Below, in pieces: positions 11,283 to 24,080 of a DNA stretch of 64,000 nucleotides. The position numbers and the translations under genes are program-made. A model generated the notes under the pieces. It saw only the letters and a program-made list of their open reading frames with translations. It did no database searches and was not told the origin of the DNA. The stretch comes from Lumnitzera littorea (taxonomy: Eukaryota; Streptophyta; Magnoliopsida; Myrtales; Combretaceae), in the NCBI GenBank assembly GCA_024138015.1, contig JAMXBB010000012.1:20519105-20583104 (forward strand). The letters run 5' to 3'. The first letter of the stretch is position 1; each line of letters opens with the position of its first letter.

Positions 11283-12229
11283 TTTTGTGCAATTGTAATG
11301 TTCTTCAGCAGTCTCCACTTTATAGGAGACTTCTCATAATAGGGCTGCTAAGCATCAAATAAGCTTTACTGGCTGCATATTCTGTGTCAACTCGACAGGC
11401 AGGAATGACTGGGACATTGCAGCTAATTTGCAGGAAGAGAAAATCCTACCACAGCATATTCTGAAAAATAAGATCCAAAGATTTGTCAGGAGAATTATAC
11501 TAAAAATACATATGCACAAATATTGAGTAAGGAACAACCTCAAGGTTAAGAACTCTGCTGAACAAAAGAAAAACTCTAAGCTGTGAACTATCACTTAACT
11601 ATCAAATAAATTCTTACAAAAATTTATTAATATATGAGATGCTGCAAGAAAAGAAAATTTTACATTAAATGGGCAAGTCATTTCTGCATGAATATGTATG
11701 TGACCAGAATATATGGCTTAACTAGATTTAAGAGAAGTAGCTTCAGGCCTCATCTGGGTTGAAGTTGAATAGTTTTAATGGAAGATAATTTTTTCTCCTT
11801 TTGGGGGGGTAAATTAAGGATAAGAATTCATTACCCAAAAAAAAAGAACGAGAGAACTAGCCCACAATTCAAACATTATGTCCTTAGCATTAAGAAACAA
11901 GACTCTGCAAATTAAACATTGCAAATTCTGCAAGATATAACAGACAGTAGATAAATAATGCACTGCAGCTTTACAAGAAAGGGATGCATAACAAACATTT
12001 CACAGAAAGTATTATAAGCACCTGGCTCATGGAGTGGAGGGTGAAATAGAGCTGTACTAAACTGCCAAAACTTTTCTAAAGTTTTCATTTCTTTAATGAG
12101 ATAACAATAGAGTATTAAATGTTCAGCCAGATCCATGTCTTCTAAGCTAGTAGTATAAATTCTAACAAGAATCTCTTTAAGTGTCTATTCTAAATTATTC
12201 AGTTGAAGAAGACGAGAAGCATGCAAACT

Positions 12230-13050
12230 TTCGACAAGGCAAGTTTACATGTGTGGATGTGTGACATCATATAAATGTCAAATATACTAGACCTTTACCA
12301 TCAAATTTTAATCACCATGCAGCAGAAGAAACAAGGCAGGCAATTTTGAATCCCCCAACCCCCCTTCCCCACCCCACAGCCCAAATAATAATAATAATAA
12401 AATGCAGGCAATTCGAAATTTGGTGACAGGTGCAATATAATTAAGCATGTTGTTATATAAACAAGATGAGAAGCAAAAATCAATACATCATTTCCTTTTT
12501 ACAGTTAAGTAACTGACAAGGGCACAATTAGAATGACTACCTCTTAGCACATGAACAACGATAAGATTAAGAAAGTAATAATCTTGCTTTACATATATAA
12601 GATTAACAATAGCATGCAGGGTGACTAATAAAAATCAGCCTCTTAACTTTAAATTTAAATACACAGACACTCAGAACGATTTTGAAATGCTCATTATAAG
12701 CATCTCATTAGTTTGTGAACCTTATCAAAATTGGAAGCGCCAACTGTCACCAAAGGACACCAGGAAGAAAAGCTCCATCTAAAACACCCAACATCAAATC
12801 CTCTCCTAGGTGTGTTTATTCGGAGTAGAGATCGGTAGTACTGTGGATTGGTTATACTTGAAACTAGTGGTTCCACCAACAAAACTATGTTTGGGAAGAA
12901 AGAAAAGAGGCACAAGAGTGTCCGGGTCTATCAGAGTAGATAAAAAGAACAGTTGATAAAAATCAAATGAATAAATCTCTAATGGCCATTCAGTAAAAAG
13001 ATACCAACTCTTGAAAATTAGTGGATGGTATAAATGTTATGAATATCTTT
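12230..13050. repeat. Copy 1 of an old segmental duplication in the BPC leader intron
   Basis: This block aligns collinearly with 16500-17770: the stretch around catataaatgtcaaatatact, the stretch around aaaattggaagc, the stretch containing gtagataaaaagaacagttg, and the ggccattcagtaaaa segment all have counterparts in the same order. Divergence is high (roughly 70-75% by eye) with indels. There is no coding sequence. Confidence 0.65.
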
Positions 13051-13913
13051 AATGCCTTCTTTTGTATCAATTCGAATCTAGAGGTAATTGTTAGATTTAT
13101 ACGTGTCTTTATGTACAGAAAGTTAGGGATGATAATCCTTGTAAGTGTTCACACAATACTAATAAACAAGCAAAGTACAATGAGACTGAAAGGTACTCCC
13201 CCAAAGAGCCTTCAAAAATCAAGGGTTTTTTTTTTTTTTTTTTATCCTTTATATTTTGAGCAAGCCCCAAAAACCCAATCAGCAAAGATATCAATAGTAA
13301 AGGACAAAACTTCAAAAAAGTAAAATACATCTCAATTGCGAATCACCTATTGGCCAGGTGCATAATTGTGCACATTATAATTTGGTAGCAGACACAATCA
13401 TAAAGAAAGTAACTTCAAATACATATCACACACCAATTTCACAGTACAATGCCTTTTGACCAGACCATAACCACGCACATAACATTGGCCATCATTAGCA
13501 AATCTAGGGTTTGGGATATAAGCTTGTGGCTTTCATTAAGCAACATTCTATCTATAAGGCATAAGAGAGAGAGAAAAACAAACCTTAACCATCTGATAAG
13601 AAAATTTTGTGCACTAACTAGGAGAAATCGAGGTTGATATTAGTGTAACTCACCCAGAGGGACAAGAGGGTGCTGCCAATAAAGAATGCAGACCAGTGCC
13701 CAGCCAAAGGCAAGCACAGGGTTTCCCTAACCCGCAAACCCTAGCATATGGCTTCCTAAGGCCATGATGGACTCGATCAAGGTGGTAGCAACCCATTTGA
13801 TCACATTTGCACAATGATTCTGGTCACATAGTGCGGTTAAGGTTTCATAGAAGATCTCTTATGTGCCACCATGCGCACAATCTATAGCTTGCTTAGCTGG
13901 ACATGCAAATCGA

Positions 13914-13975
13914 TGCTTGAACAACTGCAGATTTAGGTCAAACGTGCTTGAACAACTGCAGATTTAGGTCAAACG
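13914..13975. repeat. Perfect 31-bp tandem duplication
   Basis: A 31-bp unit beginning tgcttgaacaactgcag occurs twice without a mismatch, at 13914-13944 and 13945-13975. This indicates a recent local duplication. Confidence 0.95.
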
Positions 13976-14189
13976 TGATCGGACCTTTATACCTTACTAC
14001 TCAAAGCTTGATTTTCCATTACTCAACAGCATCAACAACCCATTGTCATGGCTACTCAGATGTAAACATGTTTTCCAGCACTAAAACATGCTTGAAAGTG
14101 AGTGGGTGGGTTTGGCATCCTTACGCATGATCAAGAAGTCCCATATTTAATATATATCATGTGAAAGAAAGAGAGACAGGATTGGCATG

Positions 14190-14450
14190 GGAGAGGTTCA
14201 GGAGTTTCACCAAATGAGATTTCGACCACCAATCAATAGCAACTATTTCAAGGAGCTTGTGAAGCTGAATCAAACAAGATCTACGGAGGACTATGCCAGA
14301 CAAGTCCAAACTTTTTTAAGTACAACAAGGATACATTGACCACCCCCTTTTCACTTGGGGGTTATTTAAGGCTATTACAATTGTCGTGGAGCTCGAGAAT
14401 CCTCTATACTTGATTACTGCCATAAGCCTGGCCTAAGCCTACAAGAGGAG
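14190..14450 (+). pseudogene. Ty3/Gypsy gag fragment
   Basis: The plus strand reads RFRPPINSNYFKELVKLNQ, then TRSTEDYARQVQTFL. After a frameshift it continues GLFKAITIVVELENPLYLI and an ISLA-AY segment. This order matches the gag capsid region of plant Ty3/Gypsy elements (RFGP...KL.QTGSV..Y...F..L, then GL...I...V....P..L..A..LA). Frameshifts and stops show it is dead. No LTRs were paired with it. Confidence 0.65.
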
Positions 14451-14769
14451 ATGTAGTTCATTCGTCTACCACCACATGGGTATCAAGATGTTGCAACATT
14501 GGTTGGTGGAGGGAGCATAGGGGACACAAATGGAGCATAAGTTGTGGATTCTTTTGTCCATGGCAAGGCATTACATTGTCTAGGAAAGAAGAAATGATGT
14601 ATCGTTGAGTCATGATATTGTGCTTTAACTACAACGAACTCTTCATTTGAGACAACTGTTGCCAGAGGTTCTTTTGGCTATAGTAAGTTGAGGATGAGGA
14701 GTTAGAAGGGCAACGAGAGATGAAGCACTCTTAAGATCTACCTCTGAGCTCACACTCTAAGGGGAGTAA

Positions 14770-16009
14770 TGATACGGATAAAATTCTTATATCAGTTTAC
14801 ACGCAGCAAAGCCCTAAAATTAAAATAGAAATTGAAAAGATTTTGATAATTCTGGGTTTTTGCATTTTGTAATTTTTATAGGTTTTTTATTAACGGAACA
14901 AAAAAATAAAAGTATATGAACCAATTAATTTAAAGAATATGATGCACCAATAAATCAATTCAAATTGGTTTTCTTTCAATTTTATTGGTATGGGGCACAA
15001 GAAAAATTAAACAAGGTTTTAATTCAATCGACATTACACACAAACGATTAAATCAAAAGAGTTACCACTACGATTCAATATGAATGATGAGACAAGAATA
15101 AAAGAAGAACCCTCAGGGATTTTCATTAAGTTGGTAAATTGTTTGTAGATACTAGAAATAAAGAACACATAATGCCCCTCTTAACCCTAAGGGTAATACT
15201 GGTAAACAACTGCTTGTAATAAAAACATAATTATACTAATGAAATAAGTACTAGGCTAAATTACAAAATGATATAAATACATAAATAAAAATAATATAAA
15301 AAGATCAAATAGCCTAAAGCAATAAAAAGAATAATGATTCTTCTCGACAAAAGTCACTTATCTACCATGCAAATGGGTGCAATACACATATATTTTATGA
15401 AACCAAGTTTAGGCAATCCATTCCTATCAAGTAATGTTACGAACATCTACATATATAAAAGGAATTACTTTATTTTGTTATTTCTATGCACATACATATT
15501 TAGGAGATATTAATAGATTTTGCATATCTTTAATTGGAGAAAACTAAGGATAAATCTTGTATAGAATTACATGGTAACGAGACACAAGTAGGGTATTATC
15601 TAAAGTTACATTTCCACCAAAAAAAGAAAATAAAAAAGAAGTATCCCTTTTAATGAGCCTTCAAACTCAATCAACATAAGTTTCAGCCTTAAAGGACGGT
15701 ATTTTAACAAACTAAAACACATCTTCAATGCCAATTTCACGATTAGTCACCCATTGACTAAATCCATAACCCCTGCACATAATAACAAAACCCTTCAATT
15801 ATAAGAATAAATATCCTATCATTTGCCACTCATAATAAAAAAATGCAAATGGATACAACAGCATTCATCAAATAAGCACTCTATCAAAACCAATGAGATA
15901 AGTACTCCTTTGTTTTATAACAGAGAAGTAATTAATAATTCAATGAAAGCAACAAATATTAAGTTGTGAAAGTAATGATTTTAGAGTAATTATTCACTTA
16001 TAAGTCTAC
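14770..16009. other. AT-rich intronic stretch, no recognised feature
   Basis: No gene or clear repeat boundary is seen. It probably contains the decayed remainder of the gag-bearing element to its left. Confidence 0.3.
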
Positions 16010-16305
16010 TTTAGAGTAATATGCCTCATGGTTTTATTGCTTGGTGTAGCAACTTTTTAAAAAGTAATCTAAAGTAATGATTTTAGAGTAATAATTCATT
16101 GATAAGTATACTTCAACATAATATACCTTATAGTTTTATCCCTTAGTATAGTAACTTTTCAAGAAGTTACCTATCTTAGAAAATACTATCACAAAACACA
16201 TTTAACCTTGAAATTTTAATGAACTTCAAACTATTACATCAAAAGACATCTCGAACATTAAAGTTTAGTCACACTCCATTTGAGCTTATAAGGGGGATCT
16301 CTGCA
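16010..16305 (-). mobile_element. Cassandra-type LTR relic
   Basis: The stretch 16121-16305 is collinear with the LTRs of the Cassandra element at 39185-40059: a ttttatcccttagtatag segment, then the 5S-derived part, a gaacttcaaactattacat segment, and an aaggggg end. The 5S promoter boxes are badly eroded. A partial second copy of the first segment precedes it at about 16028-16075. No target duplication was found. Confidence 0.5.
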
Positions 16306-16499
16306 ATCCACCTAACTGATATGATCCTAAATATAATTAACAAAATTGAGGGAGACATCACTTATATGAGTGCAAGAGATTGTGACATGACCCAGTAACC
16401 TACATTTGGGTAACATTGGTATATGTTCCAACTAGACTTTCTTGAAGTGTGTACTCAAACCATTTGATCAAAGAAGAAATTGACACAAAATAAAGAGGC

Positions 16500-17770
16500 A
16501 AGTTAATGGGTGTAGAGATGTGGCATGATATAAAAGCCAAATATGCTAAGCCTTTTTCCACATGTAGCAAGAGCAACAAAGAAAACAATTTTATTTTATT
16601 TAAATATCACATTGGTACCTAAATTTTGCTTATTTCTATTAACTACCTAAAATTTAAAAATTATTAATTAACCGCTTCAAACTTTTTGATGCCACTTATA
16701 GTACCTGAACTTGAACTAGAACTAAAACTAGAACTAGGTAGTTAATTATAAAAATTAGTAAAATTCAAGTAACAAAACAAAGTTCATGCGGTTAATTATA
16801 AAAATGGCTGAAGTTTAGCTACCAAATTGACACTTTAAACTAGTTGATTGCAAACAATGAACAAAATTTAAGTACCAAATATAACATTAATCCTTTTATT
16901 TTCACATTAAAAATTTAGCGAAAGGCCCATATTTGTTAATCATGTTGTTACAGAAACAAGAAGATATGTAGAAATCCATTCTTCTCCTTTTTATGATTGA
17001 TTGAGGGATATGTCTGTAATTGCAGAGATTTCCTCTAGAGATATGAACCACCTAACGAGACCGATGCATTATTTCTTAATTATCTAGCCAATCCTTGGGG
17101 TTTACAAACAAATAATCTTGTCTTTCATGCATAAGATTAATATAAACATGCAAGATGACTAATAAAAGTGAAGATTTTAGCTACTTGACTTCAATTTAAA
17201 AGAAAACCCAATAAAACAACTACAAAATATGCTAGTCTTAAGCAACTTAAAGTGTCCACATGCACCTTATACAAAATTGGAAGCCCTAGTTGTTACCAAA
17301 GAAAGCCTCCATGAAAACAGCCAACATGAAATACTATTGTGGGCAAATTAATTTGGAGTAACACTAGTATAGCACTACTGATGTAAAATGGATATGCTCA
17401 AAACTAATGATTTCACCAATAAGACCATGCTTGGCAAGAGAAAAAAGAGCCATGATAATGCCACGGTGTATCATAGTAGATGAAAGGAATAGTTGATAAA
17501 GATTGGAAATGATTGCACAAGCAATATCACAACACAAGGTAGCACCCCTATCTTTTAAATGATACTCTTTCCAAGTTTACATTAATAATCAAATAAAAGC
17601 TATTAAGCTAGTGTCCACTTTTTTCATATTCTTTTTGGGAACTTATCAATTGAATATTTGATAGGCAAACCAAGGCATGCAACTGCGATTGAAATCTTTT
17701 ATGGTCATTCAACAGAAAACTATTGACTCTTGAAAACTTGTGCAAGGTATAAGCCTCATAGACTATAGAA
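16500..17770. repeat. Copy 2 of the segmental duplication in the BPC leader intron
   Basis: Collinear with 12230-13050, with spacing about 4.3-4.7 kb. See that entry for shared segments. Several indels make this copy longer. Confidence 0.65.
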
Positions 17771-19531
17771 TCAAAAACCAGCGTGTTTGAAGTTCACATT
17801 AAGAATGTGCTAATGGCTGCAATTTTTTAGAAAGTATTTGTTGAATGAGCCTGCTATTCAAATAAAGGAAACAGGTTTTTTTTTGGGGGTTTTGTAAGCT
17901 GTAGTGAATAGAATCAATCGAAGCAACAAGCATTAAGGTATGCTTGTTTCACAGAAAACCAGATCCAAAAGTTTTTAAAAATTTCTAAAAATCCATCATT
18001 GCCAAAGATTCTTGCATTAATTTCAAAATATTGTCATAACTATTGGCTTTTATAGGTATGAAGCGGTCGGAGGAAGCGATAGCAGCAAGCAGTGCTGCTG
18101 TTAGTCAATTCCTGACAGAAAATTGTGATAGAAAATGAGAAAAATGGTTTCCATCTTTCATAAAGAGGAACTATTTTCCTAGTTTTCCTTTGACATTTTC
18201 ACATTAGTTTAGCACTATCACCCTCTTACCACTAGCAATCACTAAAAGCGACTGCCTAACTGGAAACTCTTAAATTTATTACAATAGATATGAGTGTTGC
18301 AAGCAATAGGAAATAATAAATACAAAAGGATGTTCGGAATAAGGTTCTTCGTGAAACAAACACACTCTCAATCGCAAAAGTTAAGTAATAATGCATTGAT
18401 TGCTGACAACCAAAAAAGAAAAAATGCATTGATTGCTGTGTCTTGCAAAAGGATGGAGATGAACAAAACAAAGGGTTCTTTATTCTGTCAATGAAAAGTA
18501 AAGATGGAATCAACTACAACAACAAATTGAAGACCCAAGAGGTAACAGTAATATCAATCTGCAGTCAAAATTCCTTTCATAGCACTCAATATTCATAGAC
18601 AACAACAACCACATGAGTAGTTCTTTAATCATCAGGTTAATTAAAAGGAATTCAGTCAATGAGCATGTGCTATATCTGACTGCATTAGACAGTGACTATG
18701 GTTTGCCAACTCTCTCATAAATTATATTAGCTTTGTCAGAAGTTAAATCCACCAAAAAGATAACCATCAGATATTGAAGTGCAAAGATGCAAAATTTGCA
18801 GTTTGCAAATTAATCTTTACAGACACTAAGAAAGCCACGACCACCAACTACGCTGCATGGTGCTGGAGTCTCATGACTAAGATGCATACCGAGGGTGTTG
18901 GTCCACGATATAGTGCTATACTATAAAGAAAGCAATCCGATGCATTTTCCCAGTCATTAAATAACCCACATTTCAGCAGGAACATATAGCAAATCCTTCA
19001 TACTCAAAATTGAAATGCAACAAGCTGAGCAACCTCGCAGAGCAGAAACCTCAGAACATATAACTAAGCACACTAATCAGCACTTCACACTTCAATGATA
19101 CGAACACGAAATGGACCAGACAGAACTAAGAGTCGCGTAGCACGGGCAAGGCAATACAAAAAGCAGTACAATCTTAGTTCAATACCAATCCACATCCCAA
19201 AATCAATCCTTTTGCACAAAAAAGGCTTCCTAGCTAGCCGGTCAAAATCACACACGATTGACTATCCAGTCAAAGTAAAAGTTTTGACTCCTTCCACTCA
19301 ATTTCATTTCAATCATGATTGCCTCTTAGTTAATTTCAATACAACAACAATATTACCCAAAAAGAAAGAAAAATCCAAAAAGAAAACATCAATTAAACCT
19401 AAATTAAACAACCACCCAGAGAAAAAAATAATGCAAAACCAATACAGTACACAGCCTACTTCAAGCAAAGATGGAGCGTATAATTGAGGTGGAATAAGAG
19501 AGGAAGAAGGATCAGTGAAGCTTGATACTTA
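17771..19531. other. Intronic or promoter-proximal stretch, no defined gene
   Basis: Mostly AT-rich. A small GC-richer island at 18058-18138 can be read on the plus strand as a 26-codon frame beginning MKRSEEAIAASSAAV, with no other support. Nothing else is recognised. Confidence 0.3.
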
Positions 19532-19532
19532 C

Positions 19533-19640
19533 CGTTAACAGCTAGGGGAAGAAACATGCAAACAAAAACCCTAATTTTCCGGTGTTTGACCCTGACAGAC
19601 TTTCGAAGGAAGAAGAAGAAGAATGGATAGCGGAACACAA
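19533..19640 (-). other. Candidate 5' leader exon, probably of the BPC gene
   Basis: Read on the minus strand, a CT-rich leader (repeated ttc) passes through a ttagggttt telo-box-like word and ends at a near-perfect donor, AACG|GTAAGTATC (exon end 19533, intron start 19532). The next recognisable minus-strand coding exon is BPC exon 1 at 11282. The transcription start is not defined. The link to BPC is inferred from strand, order and the family's habit of having leader introns. Confidence 0.45.
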
Positions 19641-19699
19641 ATAATTTTCTAATTATTCATTTGTGTTTTGGTGTTTCAGAAGGTCGGACTTTTACTATT

Positions 19700-20689
19700 T
19701 ACTTTTTTTTAGCCTTTGTTTTCTCTCACTAATCACGACCCTTTTTTTCTTACAGTGCTTGTTTTTGCGACAAATTCTTTAAAATAATCGATAGATGCGG
19801 ATTTTCTTCCCTTAAAAAAATAAGAAGCCCTATTATTCAGTATCTATAATCTTTTCTCATGTGTAGTTTATTAACTTGTACCATTTTTAACCACGGAACT
19901 TGCTTATAAATCTCCAAATTTGATTGGCCAAACCTGTAATGTGGTTTATCGAATTCTTTGATAATTCTATTATTTATTCATGTAATGATTTCTTTCATAA
20001 ATTTATACCAAGTGCTTTGTATCTTGAATCATAATACAATATTCTCAAATCGTTCGCAAGGGCTTCGATATTAGACTTGTTTTGTTTTTTTTAGAATATG
20101 AGTGATTAAGATGACTTAGACACACCTTTTTGGAGCAATCACCATATGTTCTTTTAACCACTCTTGAATAGGCTCATATGCTTATATAACTAGCTATTAA
20201 CCTTAGACTCATAATAAACTCACTAAGAATAACCCTAGAAAGATTAAGCTTGATCTTATATGTCAATTATCAAAATGTCTAATAAACACCATCAAGCCTA
20301 GAGATTTAATGCTTGGCCATACTTCATATTTGATACTTTTGAAAGCTTTAAGGATTAAAAAAACAACACAAAGCTATGAACCCCTACTTTCAAGGATTGA
20401 ACAAGTCCTATGTGAATAATAAGTCAAGCTCTGCTAAGAATAGTGATATTGATACTCCAAAACTCCTTCACTTGTCACTAGTGTATTCAAACCATTGAGA
20501 CTACACTGTTTTCTTCTTTTACTACTTTCTCTAAGTCATCTCTTCAAGTTCTATCTTCACATTACTCTCTAAGTTTAGTGTAGCACGAGTACACATGACA
20601 AAAACAATCAAACCCTACATAAACATTTTGGTGACTCCACTAAGGGTGTTAAACTTATTAAGCAATAATAACAGGTTTTTTTAACTAAG
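19700..20689. other. Intergenic, no recognised gene
   Basis: AT-rich sequence without identifiable domains. The part next to 20690 may belong to the Tat-like element that follows, but I could not read protein there. Confidence 0.3.
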
Positions 20690-22350
20690 ATACAAGTGCA
20701 CAAAGAGGAAGAGATAAAGAAGTTACTCTAAGTCGGTTCCATAAAGCTAATTGAGCATTTTACTTGACTACACGTGAGTGTAGACTTCAAAAACTTTAAC
20801 TAAGCTTACTAATATTAATACTCTCTTGATGGCATGACTACAACCAAATCAAGATGGTTACAAGGGATGTTAAGTACATTGCTTTTAATACTCTTATAGG
20901 AAACCTTCACTTTACTATCATGCCCTTAAATTAAAGAATACCAATAGCAACTCTAAAAGAGCAATCTTGGCTATATTCCATGATATGATGCACGACTTTA
21001 TAGAAAACTATGTAAATGACATAGTCATCAAATGGAAACATGTAGCTAGTCACCTAAACCATCTAAGGAAGGTTTTTTACCAATGCTAAGCCTATAAGCT
21101 CCGAATGAATCTATTGAAGTGTATATTTAGAGTGGCATCAAATAACTTCCTTAGACTCCTAGTCCACGAAAAAGGGATTGATGTAAACTCAATGAAAGTA
21201 TAAGTGATCCAATCTATACCTTCACCAAAGAATCAAAATGAACTAAAGAGCTTCAAGGGAGAGGTTTCTTATATTAGAAGATTCATTCCAACCTTAACAA
21301 AGATCTCTCATCCTCTATAGCAGCTCGTAAAGAAGGGAATCTTATTCAAGTGAAGGCAATTGCAAGAGAAAGCACTCTAATAAAGAGTATACCAACATCC
21401 TCATAGAAAAGGACAATGGCTGTCAAAGTATAGTCAATTGTTCTATACTTAACATCTATCAATAAGTCTATTGGGGCTTTATTTGTACAAGAAGCAAATG
21501 GTCGTAAATGACATGCGCATTACCATGGTAGATCTCAGCAAGTAAGCATGGTCAATCGTCCCATCTACAAGAAACATTATCTTACGATGGTATTTGTAGC
21601 ATAAAAGCTACACTACTACTTATCGACACATAAATTCAATTCTTATCAACTACTCAGGCCCATTTAAATACTTGCTATCATGCCTAACCTTGTTTGCACA
21701 AATTGTCAAGTGGTTGCTTTTACTTGGCGAAATCAATGTAACAGACACATCCTCAAGAGCCATCAAGTTTGGAGCCCTAACTAACCTTCTAGCATTATTC
21801 CTTACTGCTCAAGAGAACTTATGTCATTAAAGTAAATCTAACAAAGTTGAATGAGAACTCTTAAGTGACAAGCACATAAGGGGAACTGTAATTTCATTTA
21901 ACGATGTATGAGATCTAATTGACAAAGAGCGTGAGTTATCTTAATGTCACCTTAAGGCCAAGAGCTACCTATAACATTTGAGCTAGACTTCCATTATACT
22001 AACAGCAAAGTTGAATATAAAGCCTCGTTACTTAGCCAAATATCAATCAGAAGAGCCAAAGCACATCACTTTAGTATTCTTGGTGACTCGAACCTAATCA
22101 TCAAGTAGGTTAATAGAGACTTTACTCTCAAATAGGCTACACTAACTCCTACAGGGTTATAATACAAACCCTAGTTAGCAAGTTCTAGTCGGTATGGTAT
22201 GAGCACATTACGTGATCCACTAATTAGTATGCAAAGGACCAATGTCACTAACATTAGAAGTCCCATTGCAAAATGCGATAGTAGCCTCAACATATAAGTT
22301 CATAGGATGTCGATCCTATGTGCAACATTAAACTTCTCAATGAAAAGGAA
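20690..22350 (+). pseudogene. Tat-lineage Ty3/Gypsy polymerase fossil: RT, RNase H and second RNase H
   Basis: Despite many stops and frameshifts the plus strand gives reverse transcriptase segments in order: EEEIKKLL, IKLIEHFT, VDFKNFN, YNQIKM, AIFHDMMHDFIENYVDDIVIK (the YVDD catalytic motif near 21010), LNHLRKVF, LKCIF, then SPKNQ-ELKSF and YIRRFIP. RNase H follows (SIGALFVQE, IYKKHYLTMVF, A-KLHYYL-HK). A further block at about 21975-22140 (LTFELDFHYTNSKVEYKASLL, GDSNLIIK) resembles the extra archaeal-type RNase H that defines the Tat group. The integrase end of a similar element appears at 37157-38160 on the same strand. The element is inactive. Confidence 0.8.
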
Positions 22351-23161
22351 GAAGCACATGATTAGTAGCTTACCCCCATTAAGCAACAGTTAATGCAACA
22401 AGGTGCAACATCTATGACAATCTTAAATAACTTTGTCTGTAGCAATGGTGCTTAGTATTTTAAGGGCCCAAAAGTATTGGTCTGAGTGATTAAATAAGAA
22501 AGAGGGGAGGGGAGGATTGAATTGATTGTTACCCTCAACTATTAACTTCTAAATATTAATCCTACTTCTTAATTTTCAAGATTAACCACAAATCAATAAA
22601 CTTGTTTTTACAACTTGACGTATCAGAAATCTAACAAATTTAGACTGAAGACTTGCATACGAAATTTTAACTTTAATTTCTAATATGATATTTCTATATA
22701 TCCTTGACTTTAAGTTCAATTTGCTTTAATCCCTTAAGTATTTTATATACTTCTAATTAGCTATTCACATGTCAATGCAAATAAACAATCAACATATAAA
22801 GTATGATACTGAAAAGTAAAAAGATAAGGGATTAAAAGATTAGGCAACCAATGTTTAGTCATACCTCCATTTTAGTCACTCTTCTAGCACATAATTATAG
22901 GGATCCGGTTCGCCACACTAGCTTATCAACTTTTTTAGAGAAATTAGAATAAGGTACACAGTTTCCATGACTCTATCTTACCCACCAATTTGTACTACAG
23001 GATTATACAAATCTACAATGTCTCTCTCATTGTTCTCTAAAACAGGCCCCTACTCAGTTTAAAAAGTTTAGTAGTTCTTTTAAGGATTACAATAGATTTC
23101 TTCACACTTTAGCTCGAGTTCTCAATTTAATACAATAACTCAACATTTTCTTTTGACTACA
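22351..23161. other. Unassigned stretch left of LTR A
   Basis: No domain is recognisable. It may be decayed Tat sequence or an older insertion. Confidence 0.3.
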
Positions 23162-23166
23162 TATAT

Positions 23167-24080
23167 TGATAGGAATCGAGCTATTAGGCCTTTAAACCAT
23201 AACCAAGCTTGAAGACTAAAGGGACTGGTAAGGCGACTCCTCATGCCCTAGCCAATTTCTACTGAAATCGAGTTACTGTTTGCTACCAATCAAGTCTATG
23301 TACCAGACCAAATGATTGCTCATCTCTCAGAAATCGTATGCCGACTTAAAGAATGCCCTGACAATAACCAAACCTCATGTGCCTGCTCAAACAAGTCCGA
23401 GTCGACCACTTGCTCAGCTCCATTACTATTAAAAATCTGAGAGATCTACCTTAAACTAATTCTCAGTCATTCCTACTCAAACGAGTCCATGCCTACTCAA
23501 CACCCCTGCTCCGACACCCAATCAACTCGTACTCTTTTGTTTACTTCCTCCAACAATACCACCAATGTATTGCTGCCACATGTCTGGAACCACTCATAGA
23601 ATCTACTGTTATAATCATTGCTTTTTCCGTAAATATTTTTTTTCACCCTTTGTATACTTACTTCTTTAGGACAATATCCTTTTGGTCCTTTACTTTTTAA
23701 GCAGGTTACCATAAATTCTCGGGTATAAATATCCCTTGTACATGTAGCCGCAAACATCAAATTATCATTTATATACTGGATTTTTTTTTTCTCTCGTAAA
23801 CATTATTTGTTTACTTTTATTTCACTCTTCTTACCCTTAAGTAAGGTTAAGTAGTGAATACCCTCATTGGACCATCTCATACATCATATCAAGCTGTACC
23901 GTGAGTCTTCAGAAGTTCCATTAGTGCATCATATCTTTTGAAGTTGTTCGTGGGTTTTACTTAGTTTTTCATTCGTTTTTTGTCCTTATGCACATTTCCC
24001 CATCACCCATTCAAGCTTTCGATAAGCTTGGATCGATCTCTACGACCAACCTTATCTATTCTTGATTACGGTACGCACCA
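23167..24080 (+). mobile_element. Solo LTR A of the 6.6-kb Gypsy family
   Basis: Starts TGATAGGAATCG and ends GGTACGCACCA, matching both ends of LTR B (25327-26256) in opposite orientation. Length is 914 bp against 930. The left flank is tatat (23162-23166) and the right flank is tgatg (24081-24085), which do not match each other. They do match, as reverse complements, the outer flanks of the neighbouring full element. The open frame inside (23497-23760) is not a gene. Confidence 0.85.

Larger units (their letters stand above)
11283..19532 (-). other. Probable long 5' leader intron or upstream region of the BPC gene
   Basis: No gene is recognisable on either strand across this 8-kb stretch apart from repeat relics listed separately. 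Its far end meets a strong minus-strand donor at 19532, and its near end meets the BPC coding exon. BPC genes are known to carry 5' UTR introns, so I infer one large leader intron. It could instead hold an independent non-coding transcript. A further minus-strand donor-like site (CTGG|GTGAGT, exon end at 13654) may mark an alternative or additional leader exon. Confidence 0.35.
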
